NCBI RefSeq assembly: GCF_003688995.1
Contig: NZ_PENI01000004.1
Location: 372,001 to 436,000, forward strand
Reading direction: 5' to 3'
Length of the DNA: 64,000 nt
Source: Streptomyces shenzhenensis
GTDB lineage: Bacteria > Actinomycetota > Actinomycetes > Streptomycetales > Streptomycetaceae
The position numbers and the translations under genes were made by a program. Positions 44,474-53,874 of this stretch are shown piece after piece. Below the pieces are notes generated by a model. That model did no database searches and was not told where the DNA came from. It saw only the letters and a list, made by a program, of their open reading frames with translations. Numbering within the stretch: position 1 is the first letter of the stretch; each line of letters opens with the position of its first letter.

Positions 44474-44519
44474 TCCCGAGGACAGAGCACCGACCAGGGA
44501 CCTGGTCACCAGCGAAGAG

Positions 44520-44567
44520 CGGTCCGTGCCGCCCCGCCGTTCCCGCGGGCGGCACGGACCGTTTTTT
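44520..44567 (+). terminator. Intrinsic terminator of the collagen-like gene
   Basis: CGGTCCGTGCCGCC (44520-44533) pairs perfectly with 44548-44561, 14 bases, followed by TTTTTT (44562-44567). Confidence 0.93.
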
Positions 44568-45120
44568 GCTGTGGTCGACTCAGTAATATTTTCAGACCAA
44601 ATCGCGCCGGGCGCTGTTTTATTGGGTCGTTCACGCAGGTGGTACGTCCTGCGAGGGGCAGGCGGCCACGCGCTCCTCCGAATGAGCGAATCGATTGCCG
44701 CTCTCTTGCGGCGCGGGTCACTCGGATGGATTACTGGCTGTTGTCAGGTTGGCTGAGTCATCCGCCCCGGGACGAGGGATTGTCCCCCTGTCACATCCTC
44801 ACCGTTGAACCGGCTTGGGGCGAGCCGCACTTCCGCTGAGGCTGTGGAAGCCAAGCATCGGGTCACCGTACCGGGCAGGCCCAGGACATCGCCCCGGTCC
44901 TGTGTGTCACGGGCTGCTGGATCCGTCAGGCCCCTCGCTGGGATTCCTCCCGTCCCCGCTGCGCACGCACGAACATGCGCCGACGCCGGACACCGCACCG
45001 TTCAACCGGCCACCGGGCGGGCGGCCACCGCGCCATGTCTTCCTGATCACCCACGGCCACACGGCCGTTCGGCCACCGCAACCACCGCCGATCACGCGGC
45101 CACCCGCGAAAGGAATCATC
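44568..45120. other. 553-base intergenic region, no gene seen
   Basis: The first 130 bases are unusually AT-rich for this genome, with AATATTTT near 44586. No ORF has both a ribosome site and sensible composition. TTGTCA (44741-44746) could be a -35 but no convincing -10 follows. It probably holds the promoter of the IPT/TIG gene. Confidence 0.5.
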
Positions 45121-45912
45121 ATGGCAACCATCACATCGATCAGCACGGGCAGCCCCGGTTCCGCCGGACAGACCCTGACGATCAACGGCACCAGCCTGTC
45201 GACCGCCACCAGGGTGAACTTCGGGAACAAGTCGGCCACCGCCACCGTCGTCACCAGCACGCAGATCACCTGCACCATCCCGTCGCTGTGCGCCGGGCAG
45301 TACAACATCAATGTGACCGCCGGAACGTCGACCACCAACTCCCTGCCGTTCTTCTACGCCGCCACTCCGGCCGTCGCGGCCGTGACACCCGGCACGGGCA
45401 CGGCCAGCCCCGGCACCCTCGCCCTCAGCGGCAGCGGCTTCCTCAACGCCTCGGCGGTGACCTTCGGCGCCATCGGCGCGGGCACCGCGGTGACCGTCGT
45501 CAACGACAGCCAGCTCACCGTCACCGCGCCCGCGCACGGGGCCTTCACCGGCTGCCAGGACACCGTCGACATCACCGTCACAGGACCGGGCGGAACCAGC
45601 ACCACGAGCGTCGCCGACCAGTTCGTCTACTACAACGCTCCCGCCGTGACCGGCCTCAGCCCGGACACCGGGCCGGCCGGGACGAGCGTCACGGTCACGG
45701 GCACCTGCTTCGACACCGTCATCGACGCGACCTTCACACCGACCGCCGGAGGCGCCTCGATCTCGGCGACCAGCTTCACCTCCGCCTCCGAGACCCAGCT
45801 GATCGTCGTCGTCCCGGCCGGTCTCGCCGTGGGCACGACCTACGACCTCCAGGTCATCACTCCCGGCGGCACCAGCGCGGTCGTCGCCGCCGACGTGTTC
45901 ACCGGCGCCTGA
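45121..45912 (+). CDS. IPT/TIG repeat protein, no signal peptide (three repeats)
   Basis: 263 residues made of three IPT/TIG immunoglobulin-like repeats (about 1-82, 83-172, 173-263), each opening with a I/V-x-x-L/I-S/T-P-x-x-G pattern such as AVTGLSPDTGPAGTSVTVTG. It begins MATITSISTG with no signal peptide or membrane helix. AAAGGA is 7 bases upstream of ATG 45121. How it reaches the cell surface, if it does, is unclear. It is a paralog of the next gene, 152 bases downstream. Confidence 0.82.
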   Translation: MATITSISTGSPGSAGQTLTINGTSLSTATRVNFGNKSATATVVTSTQITCTIPSLCAGQYNINVTAGTSTTNSLPFFYAATPAVAAVTPGTGTASPGTLALSGSGFLNASAVTFGAIGAGTAVTVVNDSQLTVTAPAHGAFTGCQDTVDITVTGPGGTSTTSVADQFVYYNAPAVTGLSPDTGPAGTSVTVTGTCFDTVIDATFTPTAGGASISATSFTSASETQLIVVVPAGLAVGTTYDLQVITPGGTSAVVAADVFTGA

Positions 45913-46064
45913 CCTGCCCCGGCCCAGGGCCGCCGATCGCACCTTCCCGCCGACGACGGCCGCCCCCGGGCATGCACTCGGGAGCGCACTGGACCGCCGT
46001 GCCCCGACCCAGCTCCTGGCCGGGGCACGGCGGCCTCGCTCCGTCACGTGGAAAGGAGCACGGC

Positions 46065-47060
46065 ATGGCGCCGATCGTCAACAGCCTCAGCCCCACCCAG
46101 GGACCGGCCGCAGGTGGTACGTCCGTCACGCTCACCGGGAGCGGCTTCACCGGCGCGTCGTCGGTGCGGTTCGGAACGAACCCGGCACAGTTCACCACGC
46201 TCAGCGACACCACCATCTCCTGCACGGCCCCTGCCGGTTCGGGCTCGTCCGGCGTCACCGTCACCGCCCCCAGCGGCACCAGCAACAGTGTGACCTTCAC
46301 GTACCTCCCCGCGCCCGTCATCAGCTCGGTCACCCCGACCCAGGGCCCCACCGCCGGCGGAAACAGCGTCGCCCTCACGGGCACCGCCCTCTCCGGCGCC
46401 ACCGCGGTCATGTTCGGCGGCCACAGCGCCACCATCACCGGCAACACCGGCACCCAGATCACCGCACAGGCCCCCGCCGGAGCGGCGGGGCCCGTCAACC
46501 TCACGGTCACCACGGGCGGCGGCACCAGCACCCCGGTGTCCTACTTCTACGTCCCGCTGCCGACCGTGGAGAGCGTCTCTCCCACGCTCGGGCCGACCCT
46601 GGGCGGCAACACCGTGACGGTCACGGGCAGCAATCTGACCCTCACCAGCGCCGTACGCTTCGGCTCCCGCGCGGCCACCGGCGTCAGCGTCAGCTCGGAC
46701 GGCCAGCTCACCGCCCTCGCCCCGTTCGGCTCCGGGACCGTCACCGTCACCGTCACCACGCCGGGCGGCACGAGCCTCACCGGGATCGGCACGCCCTACT
46801 ACACCTATGTCGCCCAGCCGATCGTCACCGGTCTCAGCCCCAACCAGGGGCCGGCCGCCGGCGGGAACAGCATCACCATCACCGGCAGCAACCTGACGTA
46901 CACCGACAGCGTCATGGTCGGCGGCACTCCCGCCTCGTTCGTCACCGTCTCCGACACCAATGTGGTGGCCGTCGCACCAGGAGGCACCCCCGGCAATGTC
47001 ACCGTCCTCGTCCACAGCCCGGGCGGCTCCAGCAGCGCCGGCTACCAGTACACGCCGTGA
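46065..47060 (+). CDS. IPT/TIG repeat protein, no signal peptide (four repeats)
   Basis: 331 residues with four IPT/TIG repeats starting at about 1, 84, 166 and 250; repeated phrases are LSPTQGPAAGGTSVTLTGSG, VTPTQGPTAGGNSVALTG, VSPTLGPTLGGNTVTVTG and LSPNQGPAAGGNSITITG. The start MAPIVNSLSP has no signal peptide, like its paralog upstream. AAAGGAG lies 5 bases before ATG 46065. Such beta-sandwich repeats occur in surface and tail-fibre proteins; here neither an anchor nor a phage context is present. Confidence 0.84.
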   Translation: MAPIVNSLSPTQGPAAGGTSVTLTGSGFTGASSVRFGTNPAQFTTLSDTTISCTAPAGSGSSGVTVTAPSGTSNSVTFTYLPAPVISSVTPTQGPTAGGNSVALTGTALSGATAVMFGGHSATITGNTGTQITAQAPAGAAGPVNLTVTTGGGTSTPVSYFYVPLPTVESVSPTLGPTLGGNTVTVTGSNLTLTSAVRFGSRAATGVSVSSDGQLTALAPFGSGTVTVTVTTPGGTSLTGIGTPYYTYVAQPIVTGLSPNQGPAAGGNSITITGSNLTYTDSVMVGGTPASFVTVSDTNVVAVAPGGTPGNVTVLVHSPGGSSSAGYQYTP

Positions 47061-47134
47061 CGCACCATGCCGGGACGGTACCCAGGTCCTGCTTTCGGCC
47101 GTCCGCGCCGACTCCGTGCGTGAGAATGGGGGGC

Positions 47135-47884
47135 ATGACTCTGTTCCGCGACGACGGCATCGTGCTGCGCACCCAGAAGCTGGGCGAGGCGGACCGGATC
47201 ATCACGCTGCTCACCCGCGGCCACGGGCGGGTGCGGGCCGTGGCCCGAGGCGTACGGCGGACGAAATCCAAGTTCGGGGCGAGGCTGGAGCCGTTCTCCC
47301 ATGTCGACGTGCAGTTCTTCGCGCGCGGCAGCGAACTTGTCGGCCGCGGGCTGCCGCTGTGCACACAGAGCGAGACCATCGCTCCCTACGGTGGCGGGAT
47401 CGTCACCGACTACGCCCGCTACACCGCCGGAACGGCCATGCTGGAGACCGCCGAGCGCTTCACCGACCACGAGGGCGAGCCCGCCGTGCAGCAGTATCTG
47501 CTGCTCGTCGGCGCGCTGCGGACGCTCGCCCGGGGTGAGCACGCGTCCCACCTCGTCCTCGACGCCTTCCTGCTGCGCTCCCTCGCCGTCAACGGCTACG
47601 CTCCCAGCTTCGGCGACTGTGCGAAGTGCGGTATGCCCGGACCGAACCGCTTCTTCTCGGTCGCGTCCGGCGGTTCCCTGTGCGTGGACTGCCGGGTGCC
47701 CGGCAGCGTCGTACCCTCACCGCAGGCCCTCGTTCTCCTCGGCGCGCTGCTTACGGGAGACTGGGAGACCGCGGATGTGTGCGAGCCGCGGTACGTCCGG
47801 GAGGGGAACGGACTGGTGTCGGCCTACCTGCACTGGCACCTGGAGCGCGGGCTGCGCTCACTGCGGTACGTGGAAAAGTCATAG
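47135..47884 (+). CDS. recO: DNA repair protein RecO
   Basis: Recombination mediator that helps RecR load RecA on SSB-coated gaps (249 aa). The OB-fold start MTLFRDDGIVLRTQKLGEAD and the helical C-terminal domain with a Cys4 zinc finger (CAKCG ... CVDC, about 164-189) are typical. ATG 47135 is chosen as GAGAAT (47122-47127) is 7 bases upstream, implying a leaderless transcript; ATG 47126 would add three residues. uppS follows 53 bases later. Confidence 0.94.
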   Translation: MTLFRDDGIVLRTQKLGEADRIITLLTRGHGRVRAVARGVRRTKSKFGARLEPFSHVDVQFFARGSELVGRGLPLCTQSETIAPYGGGIVTDYARYTAGTAMLETAERFTDHEGEPAVQQYLLLVGALRTLARGEHASHLVLDAFLLRSLAVNGYAPSFGDCAKCGMPGPNRFFSVASGGSLCVDCRVPGSVVPSPQALVLLGALLTGDWETADVCEPRYVREGNGLVSAYLHWHLERGLRSLRYVEKS

Positions 47885-47937
47885 ACACGGCGTCGGCGCG
47901 AACGGCGCGGAGGCCCTAGTAGGGAGACGAGAAGCAG

Positions 47938-48768
47938 ATGGTCGTACGCGGGATCCTGGGACGCCGGCGGCGCGAGTACAAGGCGCCCGAGCCGCACCCG
48001 TCCGGTGCCCGCGCGCCGAAGCTCCCCGGCGAACTGGTCCCCGAGCATGTGGCCATCGTCATGGACGGCAACGGGCGCTGGGCCAAGGAGCGCGGGCTGC
48101 CGCGGACCGAGGGACACAAGGTCGGCGCGGAGCGGGTGCTGGACGTGCTCCAGGGCGCCGTCGAGATCGGCGTCCGCAACATCTCCCTGTACGCCTTCTC
48201 GACCGAGAACTGGAAGCGTTCGCCGGACGAGGTCCGCTTCCTGATGAACTTCAACCGCGACTTCATCCGCAAGACCCGGGACCAGCTCGACGAACTCGGC
48301 ATCCGGGTGCGCTGGGTGGGCCGTATGCCCCGGCTGTGGAAGTCGGTCGCCAAGGAGTTGCAGGTCGCCCAGGAGCAGACCAAGGACAATGACCTGCTCA
48401 CCCTGTACTTCTGCATGAACTACGGCGGCCGGGCCGAACTGGCGGACGCGGCGCGGGCGCTCGCCGAGGACGTGCGGGCCGGCCGGCTCGACCCCGGCAA
48501 GGTCACCGAGAAGACCATCCAGAAGTACCTCTACTACCCGGACATGCCGGACGTCGACCTGTTCCTGCGCCCGAGCGGCGAGCAGCGCACCTCCAACTAC
48601 CTGATCTGGCAGAGCGCCTACGCCGAGATGGTCTTCCAGGACGTCCTGTGGCCCGACTTCGACCGCCGCGATCTGTGGCGTGCGTGCGTCGAATTCGCGT
48701 CCCGCGACCGCCGCTTCGGCGGAGCGATCCCCAACGACCAACAACTGCCCACAGAGCCCACCCCCTGA
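47938..48768 (+). CDS. uppS: Isoprenyl transferase (undecaprenyl diphosphate synthase type)
   Basis: Cis-prenyltransferase that makes the lipid carrier for cell wall synthesis (276 aa). [20 protein letters not shown] is the pyrophosphate-binding Asp motif, [11 protein letters not shown] and [20 protein letters not shown] the other family blocks. Streptomycetes often carry more than one such enzyme, so chain length is not certain. GAGAAG and GGGAG precede ATG 47938 in the short gap after recO. Confidence 0.93.
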   Translation: MVVRGILGRRRREYKAPEPHPSGARAPKLPGELVPEHVAIVMDGNGRWAKERGLPRTEGHKVGAERVLDVLQGAVEIGVRNISLYAFSTENWKRSPDEVRFLMNFNRDFIRKTRDQLDELGIRVRWVGRMPRLWKSVAKELQVAQEQTKDNDLLTLYFCMNYGGRAELADAARALAEDVRAGRLDPGKVTEKTIQKYLYYPDMPDVDLFLRPSGEQRTSNYLIWQSAYAEMVFQDVLWPDFDRRDLWRACVEFASRDRRFGGAIPNDQQLPTEPTP

Positions 48769-48837
48769 CCCCTCCTCGGCCGAGCACCATCGGGCTCGCG
48801 GCTTGCGGCTTGGGGCCGGGGTCGGGTGCGGGTACGT

Positions 48838-49075
48838 CGTGGCCGATCGCGCAGTTCCCCGCGCCCCTGGGGGGTGCGGTTACCCGAGCCCGCAGAGTCG
48901 GCCCTGATCCGCCGCGGGTGAGCGCCGTTGGGCTCGCGGTCCGGGACCGGGTGCGGGTGCGTCGTGGCCGATCGCGCAGTTCCCCGCGCCCCTGGGTTGG
49001 CTGCCGGCAGCCTGACCTGCAAGCGCGGGTAGGCACAACCCCCTAGGGGCGCGGGGAACTGCGCGAACAGCCCCC
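48838..49075. repeat. Three copies of the dispersed GCGCAGTTCCCCGCGCCCCT element
   Basis: Two copies in the same sense (about 48843 and 48969, 126 bases apart, both preceded by CGTGGCCGATC) and one inverted copy (about 49046) occupy the 332-base gap between the convergent uppS and zur genes. Paired inverted copies could form long hairpins that end transcription from both sides. Confidence 0.82.
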
Positions 49076-49100
49076 ACCGACCCGCAACTGAAAAGACCGG

Positions 49101-49511
49101 TCAACCTGCGGCGCACTCCGCACAGGTGCCAAAGACCTCCACCGTATGCGCCACGTTCACAAAGCCATGCTCCGCCGCGATCGCCTCCGCCCACTTCTCC
49201 ACCGCGGGCCCCTCCACCTCGACCGCCTTGCCGCAGGCGCGGCAGACGAGGTGGTGGTGATGCTCGCCGCTGGAGCAGCGGCGGTAGACCGACTCGCCGT
49301 CGGAGGTACGCAGCACGTCGACCTCACCGGCGTCGGCAAGGGACTGCAGGGTGCGGTAGACCGTGGTCAGGCCGACCGAGTCGCCCTTGTGCTTCAGCAT
49401 GTCGTGGAGTTCCTGCGCGCTGCGGAACTCGTCGACCTCGTTCAGGGCCGCCGCCACGGCGGCCCGCTGACGGGTCGCGCGGCCCTTCACGGGCGGTCCA
49501 GCGGTCGTCAC
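49101..49511 (-). CDS. zur: Zinc uptake regulator Zur (Fur family)
   Basis: 136-residue Fur-family repressor. An N-terminal winged helix (RATRQRAAVAAALNEVDEFR ... LTTVYRTLQSLADAGEVD), then the metal sites SGEHHHHLVCRACG and a C-terminal CAEC zinc pair. Its place after znuB in the znuACB-zur string identifies it as Zur rather than Fur. GTG 49511 has AGGAGG 6 bases upstream. It should repress znuA under zinc sufficiency through the box at 52279-52293. Confidence 0.93.
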   Translation of the reverse strand: MTTAGPPVKGRATRQRAAVAAALNEVDEFRSAQELHDMLKHKGDSVGLTTVYRTLQSLADAGEVDVLRTSDGESVYRRCSSGEHHHHLVCRACGKAVEVEGPAVEKWAEAIAAEHGFVNVAHTVEVFGTCAECAAG

Positions 49512-49572
49512 CGGTTGCCTCCTCACGGTTCTGCGTCTGCCGGGCCATTGTGCCAGCCCGGCCCGTGCGCAG

Positions 49573-50475
49573 TCAGACGCCGACCTCGTCGGCGGCCCCC
49601 CGAGTGACCGGAATCGAGCACTCCGCGGGGTCGCCGGGCGGCTGCGCGGCGGCGAGCGCCCGGGCGCGGCGCCGCGCCAGCGGCGTGGCCAGCGCCGTCA
49701 GCAGCACGAACGCGGCGATGGTCAGCAGCACGATGGTCGCACCGGGCGGCACGTCCTGGTAGTACGACGTGATCGTGCCGCTGATCGTCACGGTGACGCC
49801 GAGGGCGACGGCGATCGCGAAGGTCGCCGCGAAACTCCGGGTGAGCTGCTGGGCGGCGGCCACCGGGACCACCATCAGCGCGCTCACCAGCAGCAGGCCG
49901 ACCACGCGCATGGCGACGGTCACGGTCACCGCCGCGGTGACCGCCGTCAGCAGGTTCAGCGCCCGCACCGGCAGCCCGGTGACCCGGGCGAACTCCTCGT
50001 CCTGGCTGACCGCGAACAGCTGGCGGCGCAGCCCCAGGGTGACCAGGACCACGAACGCGGCCAGCAGGCAGATCGCCGTCACATCGGACTGCGACACGGT
50101 CGACAGCGAGCCGAACAGGTACGACGTCAGATTCGCCGTGGAGCCGGTCGGCGCGAGGTTGATGAACATGACACCGCCGGCCATGCCGCCGTAGAAGAGC
50201 ATCGCGAGGGCGATGTCGCCGCGTGTGCGGCCGTACCAGCGGATCAGCTCCATGAGGATCGCGCCGAGCACGGAGACGCCGGTGGCCATCCACACCGGCG
50301 AGGTGGACAGCAGGAAGCCGAGGCCGACGCCCGTCATCGCGACATGGCCGATGCCGTCGCCCATCAGGGCCTGACGGCGCTGGACGAGGTAGATGCCGAT
50401 GGCGGGGGCGGTGACGCCGACCAGGACGGCGGCGAGCAGGGCCCGCTGCATGAAGGCGTAGTCGAGGAATTCCAT
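49573..50475 (-). CDS. znuB: Zinc ABC transporter permease
   Basis: 300 residues, about eight membrane helices, ABC-3 family. QRRQALMGDGIGHVAMTGVG near the N-terminus and ALMVVPVAAAQQLTRSF are family marks. Its ATG is shared by one base with the znuC stop (TGATG), so it is coupled. zur follows 61 bases later. Confidence 0.93.
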   Translation of the reverse strand: MEFLDYAFMQRALLAAVLVGVTAPAIGIYLVQRRQALMGDGIGHVAMTGVGLGFLLSTSPVWMATGVSVLGAILMELIRWYGRTRGDIALAMLFYGGMAGGVMFINLAPTGSTANLTSYLFGSLSTVSQSDVTAICLLAAFVVLVTLGLRRQLFAVSQDEEFARVTGLPVRALNLLTAVTAAVTVTVAMRVVGLLLVSALMVVPVAAAQQLTRSFAATFAIAVALGVTVTISGTITSYYQDVPPGATIVLLTIAAFVLLTALATPLARRRARALAAAQPPGDPAECSIPVTRGAADEVGV

Positions 50476-51296
50476 CAGCTCAGCAGCCCCGTGCGGATCG
50501 GATCGGCGCCCGCGGGTCCGTGCGGGTGCACATGGTCATGGCCCGGCTGGGGGTACCCCCTGCTCGAACGAAGTTGAGAGCTTGGGGGAATGCTGGCCGG
50601 CGCGTGCGGGGGTGGGCCGTCGTGCAGCACACAGCCGTCGCGCAGCACGACCGCCCGGTCGATCAGCGGCTCCAGCGGGCCGAGTTCATGGAGCACCAGC
50701 AGGACCGTGGTGCCCTGCGCGACCTGCTCCCGGAGCGTCCGGGCGAGCACCTCCTGGCTCGCCAGGTCGACGCCCGCCATCGGCTCGTCCATGATCAGCA
50801 GCTCGGGCTCGGCGACCAGGGCGCGGGCGATCAGGACGCGCTGGTGCTGGCCGCCGGAGAGGGCGTTGACGGAGTCCTTCGCCCGGTCGGCCATGCCGAC
50901 GAGCTCCAGGGCGCGGTGCACGGCCGCGCGGTCGGCCCGGCCGAACAGACCGAACCGGGTGCGGGAGAGCCGGCCGGAGGCGACGATCTCGGTGACCGTC
51001 GCGGGCACCCCGCCCGCCGCGGTGGTCCGCTGCGGTACGTAGCCCACGCGCCGCCAGTCCCGAAACCGCCCCCGGTCCGTGCCGAACAGCTCGATCGCTC
51101 CGGTACTGAGGGGTACCTGGCCGATGACGCTGCGGATCGCGGTCGACTTGCCGGACCCGTTCGCGCCGAGCAGGGCGGCGACCTCACCGCGGTGCACGGT
51201 GAGGTCGATGCCGCGCAGGACGGGTCGCGAGCCCAGCTCGGCGCGTACGCCGCGCATCGATATGACGGGCTCGCCCGTGACGTCGGTGACGCCCAT
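50475..51296 (-). CDS. znuC: Zinc ABC transporter ATP-binding protein
   Basis: 273 residues. Walker A GANGSGKST, signature LSGGQHQRVLIARAL, Walker B LLIMDEPMAGVD. The C-terminal tail is His-rich (HDHVHPHG), as in zinc importers. Just before it, the codons for SSQLRSSRGYPQ correspond to a dispersed repeat (50541-50590) found in many Streptomyces, so the tail was remodelled by its insertion. GGAGG is 5 bases before ATG 51296. Confidence 0.92.
   Translation of the reverse strand: MGVTDVTGEPVISMRGVRAELGSRPVLRGIDLTVHRGEVAALLGANGSGKSTAIRSVIGQVPLSTGAIELFGTDRGRFRDWRRVGYVPQRTTAAGGVPATVTEIVASGRLSRTRFGLFGRADRAAVHRALELVGMADRAKDSVNALSGGQHQRVLIARALVAEPELLIMDEPMAGVDLASQEVLARTLREQVAQGTTVLLVLHELGPLEPLIDRAVVLRDGCVLHDGPPPHAPASIPPSSQLRSSRGYPQPGHDHVHPHGPAGADPIRTGLLS
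50541..50590. repeat. Dispersed REP-like element inside the znuC 3' end
   Basis: The string TGGGGGTACCCCCTGCTCGA, then ACGAAGTTGAGAGCTTGGGG, is a repeat I recognise between and inside many Streptomyces genes. It includes the palindrome GGGGGTACCCCC. Here it is translated in frame as part of ZnuC. Confidence 0.7.
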
Positions 51297-51322
51297 GCCG
51301 TCCTCCGTAACGATCGGAACGA

Positions 51323-52279
51323 TCACTTACTGCCCAAGGCGGTCTGCAGCGCCTTGAGGTTCGCCTCCTGGACCGAGAAGTAGTCCTTGCCCCGGGACTT
51401 GTCCGTGATGCCCTCGATCGGGTCGAGGACGTCGGTCTTCAGGCCGGAGTCCCGGGCGACTGTCTTCGCGGTCTTGTCGCTGACGAGCGTCTCGTAGAAC
51501 ACGGTGGTGACGCCGTCGGCCTTGGCCATCTTCTCAAGGTCCTTCACCCGGGCCGCGCTGGGCTCCGACTCGGGGTCGAGTCCGTTGATGGCCTCCTCGG
51601 TGAGGCCGTAGCGCTCGGCGAGGTAGCCGAAGGCGGCGTGCGTGGTGATGAACACCTTGCCCTGGGTGTTCGCCAGTCCGTCCTTGAACTGCTGGTCGAG
51701 GTCGTCGAGCTTCTTGACCAGCGCCGCGGTGTTCTTCTTGTAGTCGGCCGCGTGGTCGGGATCGGCCTTCTCGAAGGCCGTGCCGACGCCCTGGGCCACC
51801 TCGGCGTAGCGCACCGGGTCGAGCCAGACGTGCGGGTCCTTGCCGCCGGTCTCCTCGCCCTTGTGGCTGTCGTGCTCGGCCGCGTGCCCGCCGACCTCGT
51901 TGCCGTGCTCCTCCAGGGTGGTCAGGGAGGCGGCGTCGATCTTCGTCTTGATCTCGGACTGGGCGACGGCCTCGTCGACGGAGGGCTGGAGGCTCTTGAG
52001 GTAGAGCACCGCGTCGGACTCCTGGAGCTGCGCGGTCTGCTTGGCGCTGATCTCCAGGTCGTGCGGTTCCTGGCCGGGCTGGGTGAGACTGGTGACATGG
52101 ACGTGGTCGCCGCCGATCTGCTCGGCGAGGAAGGCCATGGGGTAGAACGACGCGACGACGTCGAACTTGCCGGTGTCACCCGCTGCCGCGCTGTTGCTGG
52201 AGCAGGCGGAGAGGGTCGCAATGCCGAGGGCGGTGGCCACGGTCGCCGCGGCGGTGGGTATGAGTCGTCGTGCGTTCAT
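51323..52279 (-). CDS. znuA: Zinc ABC transporter substrate-binding lipoprotein
   Basis: 318 residues of cluster A-I (ZnuA/TroA). Lipobox LSACSS near residue 26; then FDVVASFYPMAFLAEQIGGD, a His-rich acidic loop (EEHGNEVGGHAAEHDSHKGE, about 128-147) that gathers zinc, DPHVWLDPVRYAEV, THAAFGYLAERYGL and FYETLVSDKTAKTVA. ATG 52279 is preferred: TTGACA (52316-52311) and TGAAAA (52293-52288) form a promoter that starts transcription close to it. Upstream ATG 52288 or TTG 52294 are alternatives. znuC starts 26 bases later. Confidence 0.92.
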   Translation of the reverse strand: MNARRLIPTAAATVATALGIATLSACSSNSAAAGDTGKFDVVASFYPMAFLAEQIGGDHVHVTSLTQPGQEPHDLEISAKQTAQLQESDAVLYLKSLQPSVDEAVAQSEIKTKIDAASLTTLEEHGNEVGGHAAEHDSHKGEETGGKDPHVWLDPVRYAEVAQGVGTAFEKADPDHAADYKKNTAALVKKLDDLDQQFKDGLANTQGKVFITTHAAFGYLAERYGLTEEAINGLDPESEPSAARVKDLEKMAKADGVTTVFYETLVSDKTAKTVARDSGLKTDVLDPIEGITDKSRGKDYFSVQEANLKALQTALGSK

Positions 52280-52316
52280 GAGAGTCATTTTCAACTAATA
52301 TGGAAACGGTTGTCAA
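52279..52316 (-). promoter_or_regulatory. znuA promoter with Zur box
   Basis: On the minus strand TTGACA (52316-52311) is followed after 17 bases by TGAAAA (52293-52288). The 15-mer TGAAAATGACTCTCA (52293-52279) matches the Zur box shape TGAAAA-N3-TTTTCA with two mismatches and covers the -10 and start region. Confidence 0.7.
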
Positions 52317-52439
52317 CAAGCTCCCTGAGGGCCGTGCGACGCCCACCGATTTGGCCGAGGGGGAGCCTGCGCCGGTAACCTGAGGCATTCGCTGGAAGCA
52401 TCTCGCTTCGTCGCCCGTCGTCGTAATGAAGAGAGCACC

Positions 52440-53822
52440 GTGGCCGCCGACAAGATCGACACCATCGTCAGCCTGAGCAAGCGCCGTGGCTTCGTATTCC
52501 CCTGCAGTGAGATCTACGGCGGCCAGCGTGCCGCCTGGGACTACGGGCCCCTGGGTGTCGAGCTCAAGGAGAACATCAAGCGCCAGTGGTGGCGCTACAT
52601 GGTGACGTCGCGCGAGGACGTGGTCGGTCTCGACTCGTCCGTCATCCTGGCCCCCGAGGTCTGGGTGGCCTCCGGCCACGTCGCCACCTTCACGGACCCG
52701 CTCACCGAGTGCACCGCCTGTCACAAGCGGTTCCGCGCGGACCACCTGGAGGAGGCGTACGAGGCCAAGCACGGCCGCATGCCGGAGAACGGCCTTGCGG
52801 ACGTCAACTGCCCCAACTGCGGCAACAAGGGCCAGTTCACCGAGCCCAAGCAGTTCTCGGGCCTGCTGTCCACCCACCTCGGCCCGACACAGGACTCCGG
52901 CTCGGTCGCCTACCTGCGCCCGGAGACCGCCCAGGGCATCTTCACCAACTTCGCCCAGGTGCAGACCGCTTCGCGCCGCAAGCCGCCGTTCGGCATCGCG
53001 CAGATGGGCAAGTCGTTCCGCAACGAGATCACGCCGGGCAACTTCATCTTCCGTACCCGCGAGTTCGAGCAGATGGAGATGGAGTTCTTCGTCAAGCCGG
53101 GCGAGGACGAGAAGTGGCAGGAGTACTGGATGGAGCAGCGCTGGAGCTGGTACACGGGCCTCGGCCTGCGTACGGAGAACATGCGCTGGTACGAGCACCC
53201 GAAGGAGAAGCTCTCCCACTACTCCAAGCGCACGGCCGACATCGAGTACCGCTTCAACTTCGGCGGCAACGAGTGGGGCGAGCTGGAGGGTGTCGCCAAC
53301 CGCACCGACTACGACCTGGGCGCCCACTCCAAGGCCTCCGGCCAGGACCTCTCCTACTTCGACCAGGAGGCCGGCGAGCGCTGGACGCCGTTCGTCATCG
53401 AGCCGGCGGCCGGTGTCGGCCGCGCGATGCTCGCGTTCCTGCTCGACGCGTACATCGAGGACGAGGCGCCCAACGCCAAGGGCAAGATGGAGAAGCGTAC
53501 GGTGCTGCGGCTGGACCACCGGCTGGCCCCGGTGAAGGTCGCCGTGCTCCCGCTGTCCCGCAACCCTGAGCTGTCCCCGAAGGCCAAGGGGCTCGCCCAG
53601 GCCCTCCGCCAGCACTGGAACATCGAGTTCGACGACGCCGGCGCCATCGGCCGCCGCTACCGCCGCCAGGACGAGATCGGCACCCCGTACTGCGTGACGG
53701 TCGACTTCGACACGCTGGAGGACAACGCGGTCACGGTCCGCGAGCGCGACTCGATGAAGCAGGAGCGGGTGTCGCTGGACCAGATCGAGGGGTACCTGGC
53801 CGGACGCCTGCTGGGCTGCTGA
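52440..53822 (+). CDS. glyS: Glycyl-tRNA synthetase, alpha2 type
   Basis: Class II synthetase (460 aa) of the homodimeric, eukaryote-like form. [20 protein letters not shown] is the family opening; [20 protein letters not shown] is motif 2; an inserted zinc-binding element has CTACHKRF and CPNCGNKG (about 92-128); the anticodon domain is at about 360-460. GTG 52440 has GAGAG about 5 bases upstream. It is divergent from znuA, sharing the intergenic region. Confidence 0.95.
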   Translation: MAADKIDTIVSLSKRRGFVFPCSEIYGGQRAAWDYGPLGVELKENIKRQWWRYMVTSREDVVGLDSSVILAPEVWVASGHVATFTDPLTECTACHKRFRADHLEEAYEAKHGRMPENGLADVNCPNCGNKGQFTEPKQFSGLLSTHLGPTQDSGSVAYLRPETAQGIFTNFAQVQTASRRKPPFGIAQMGKSFRNEITPGNFIFRTREFEQMEMEFFVKPGEDEKWQEYWMEQRWSWYTGLGLRTENMRWYEHPKEKLSHYSKRTADIEYRFNFGGNEWGELEGVANRTDYDLGAHSKASGQDLSYFDQEAGERWTPFVIEPAAGVGRAMLAFLLDAYIEDEAPNAKGKMEKRTVLRLDHRLAPVKVAVLPLSRNPELSPKAKGLAQALRQHWNIEFDDAGAIGRRYRRQDEIGTPYCVTVDFDTLEDNAVTVRERDSMKQERVSLDQIEGYLAGRLLGC

Positions 53823-53874
53823 GCGCTCCGCTGGAAATGCCGCGATGTGCCGTCGGTCGTCTGCGGCACCATCG

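Noticed and set aside
43213..44490. Minus-strand PVGPVAP-rich frame opposite the collagen gene
   Set aside because: The antisense of Gly-Pro-Thr triplets is automatically open. The + strand has the signal peptide, SH3b domain and terminator.
44568..45120. tRNA or structured RNA in the AT-rich gap
   Set aside because: No TPsiC-like GGTTCGAATCC box or cloverleaf was found here or in other intergenic regions by eye.
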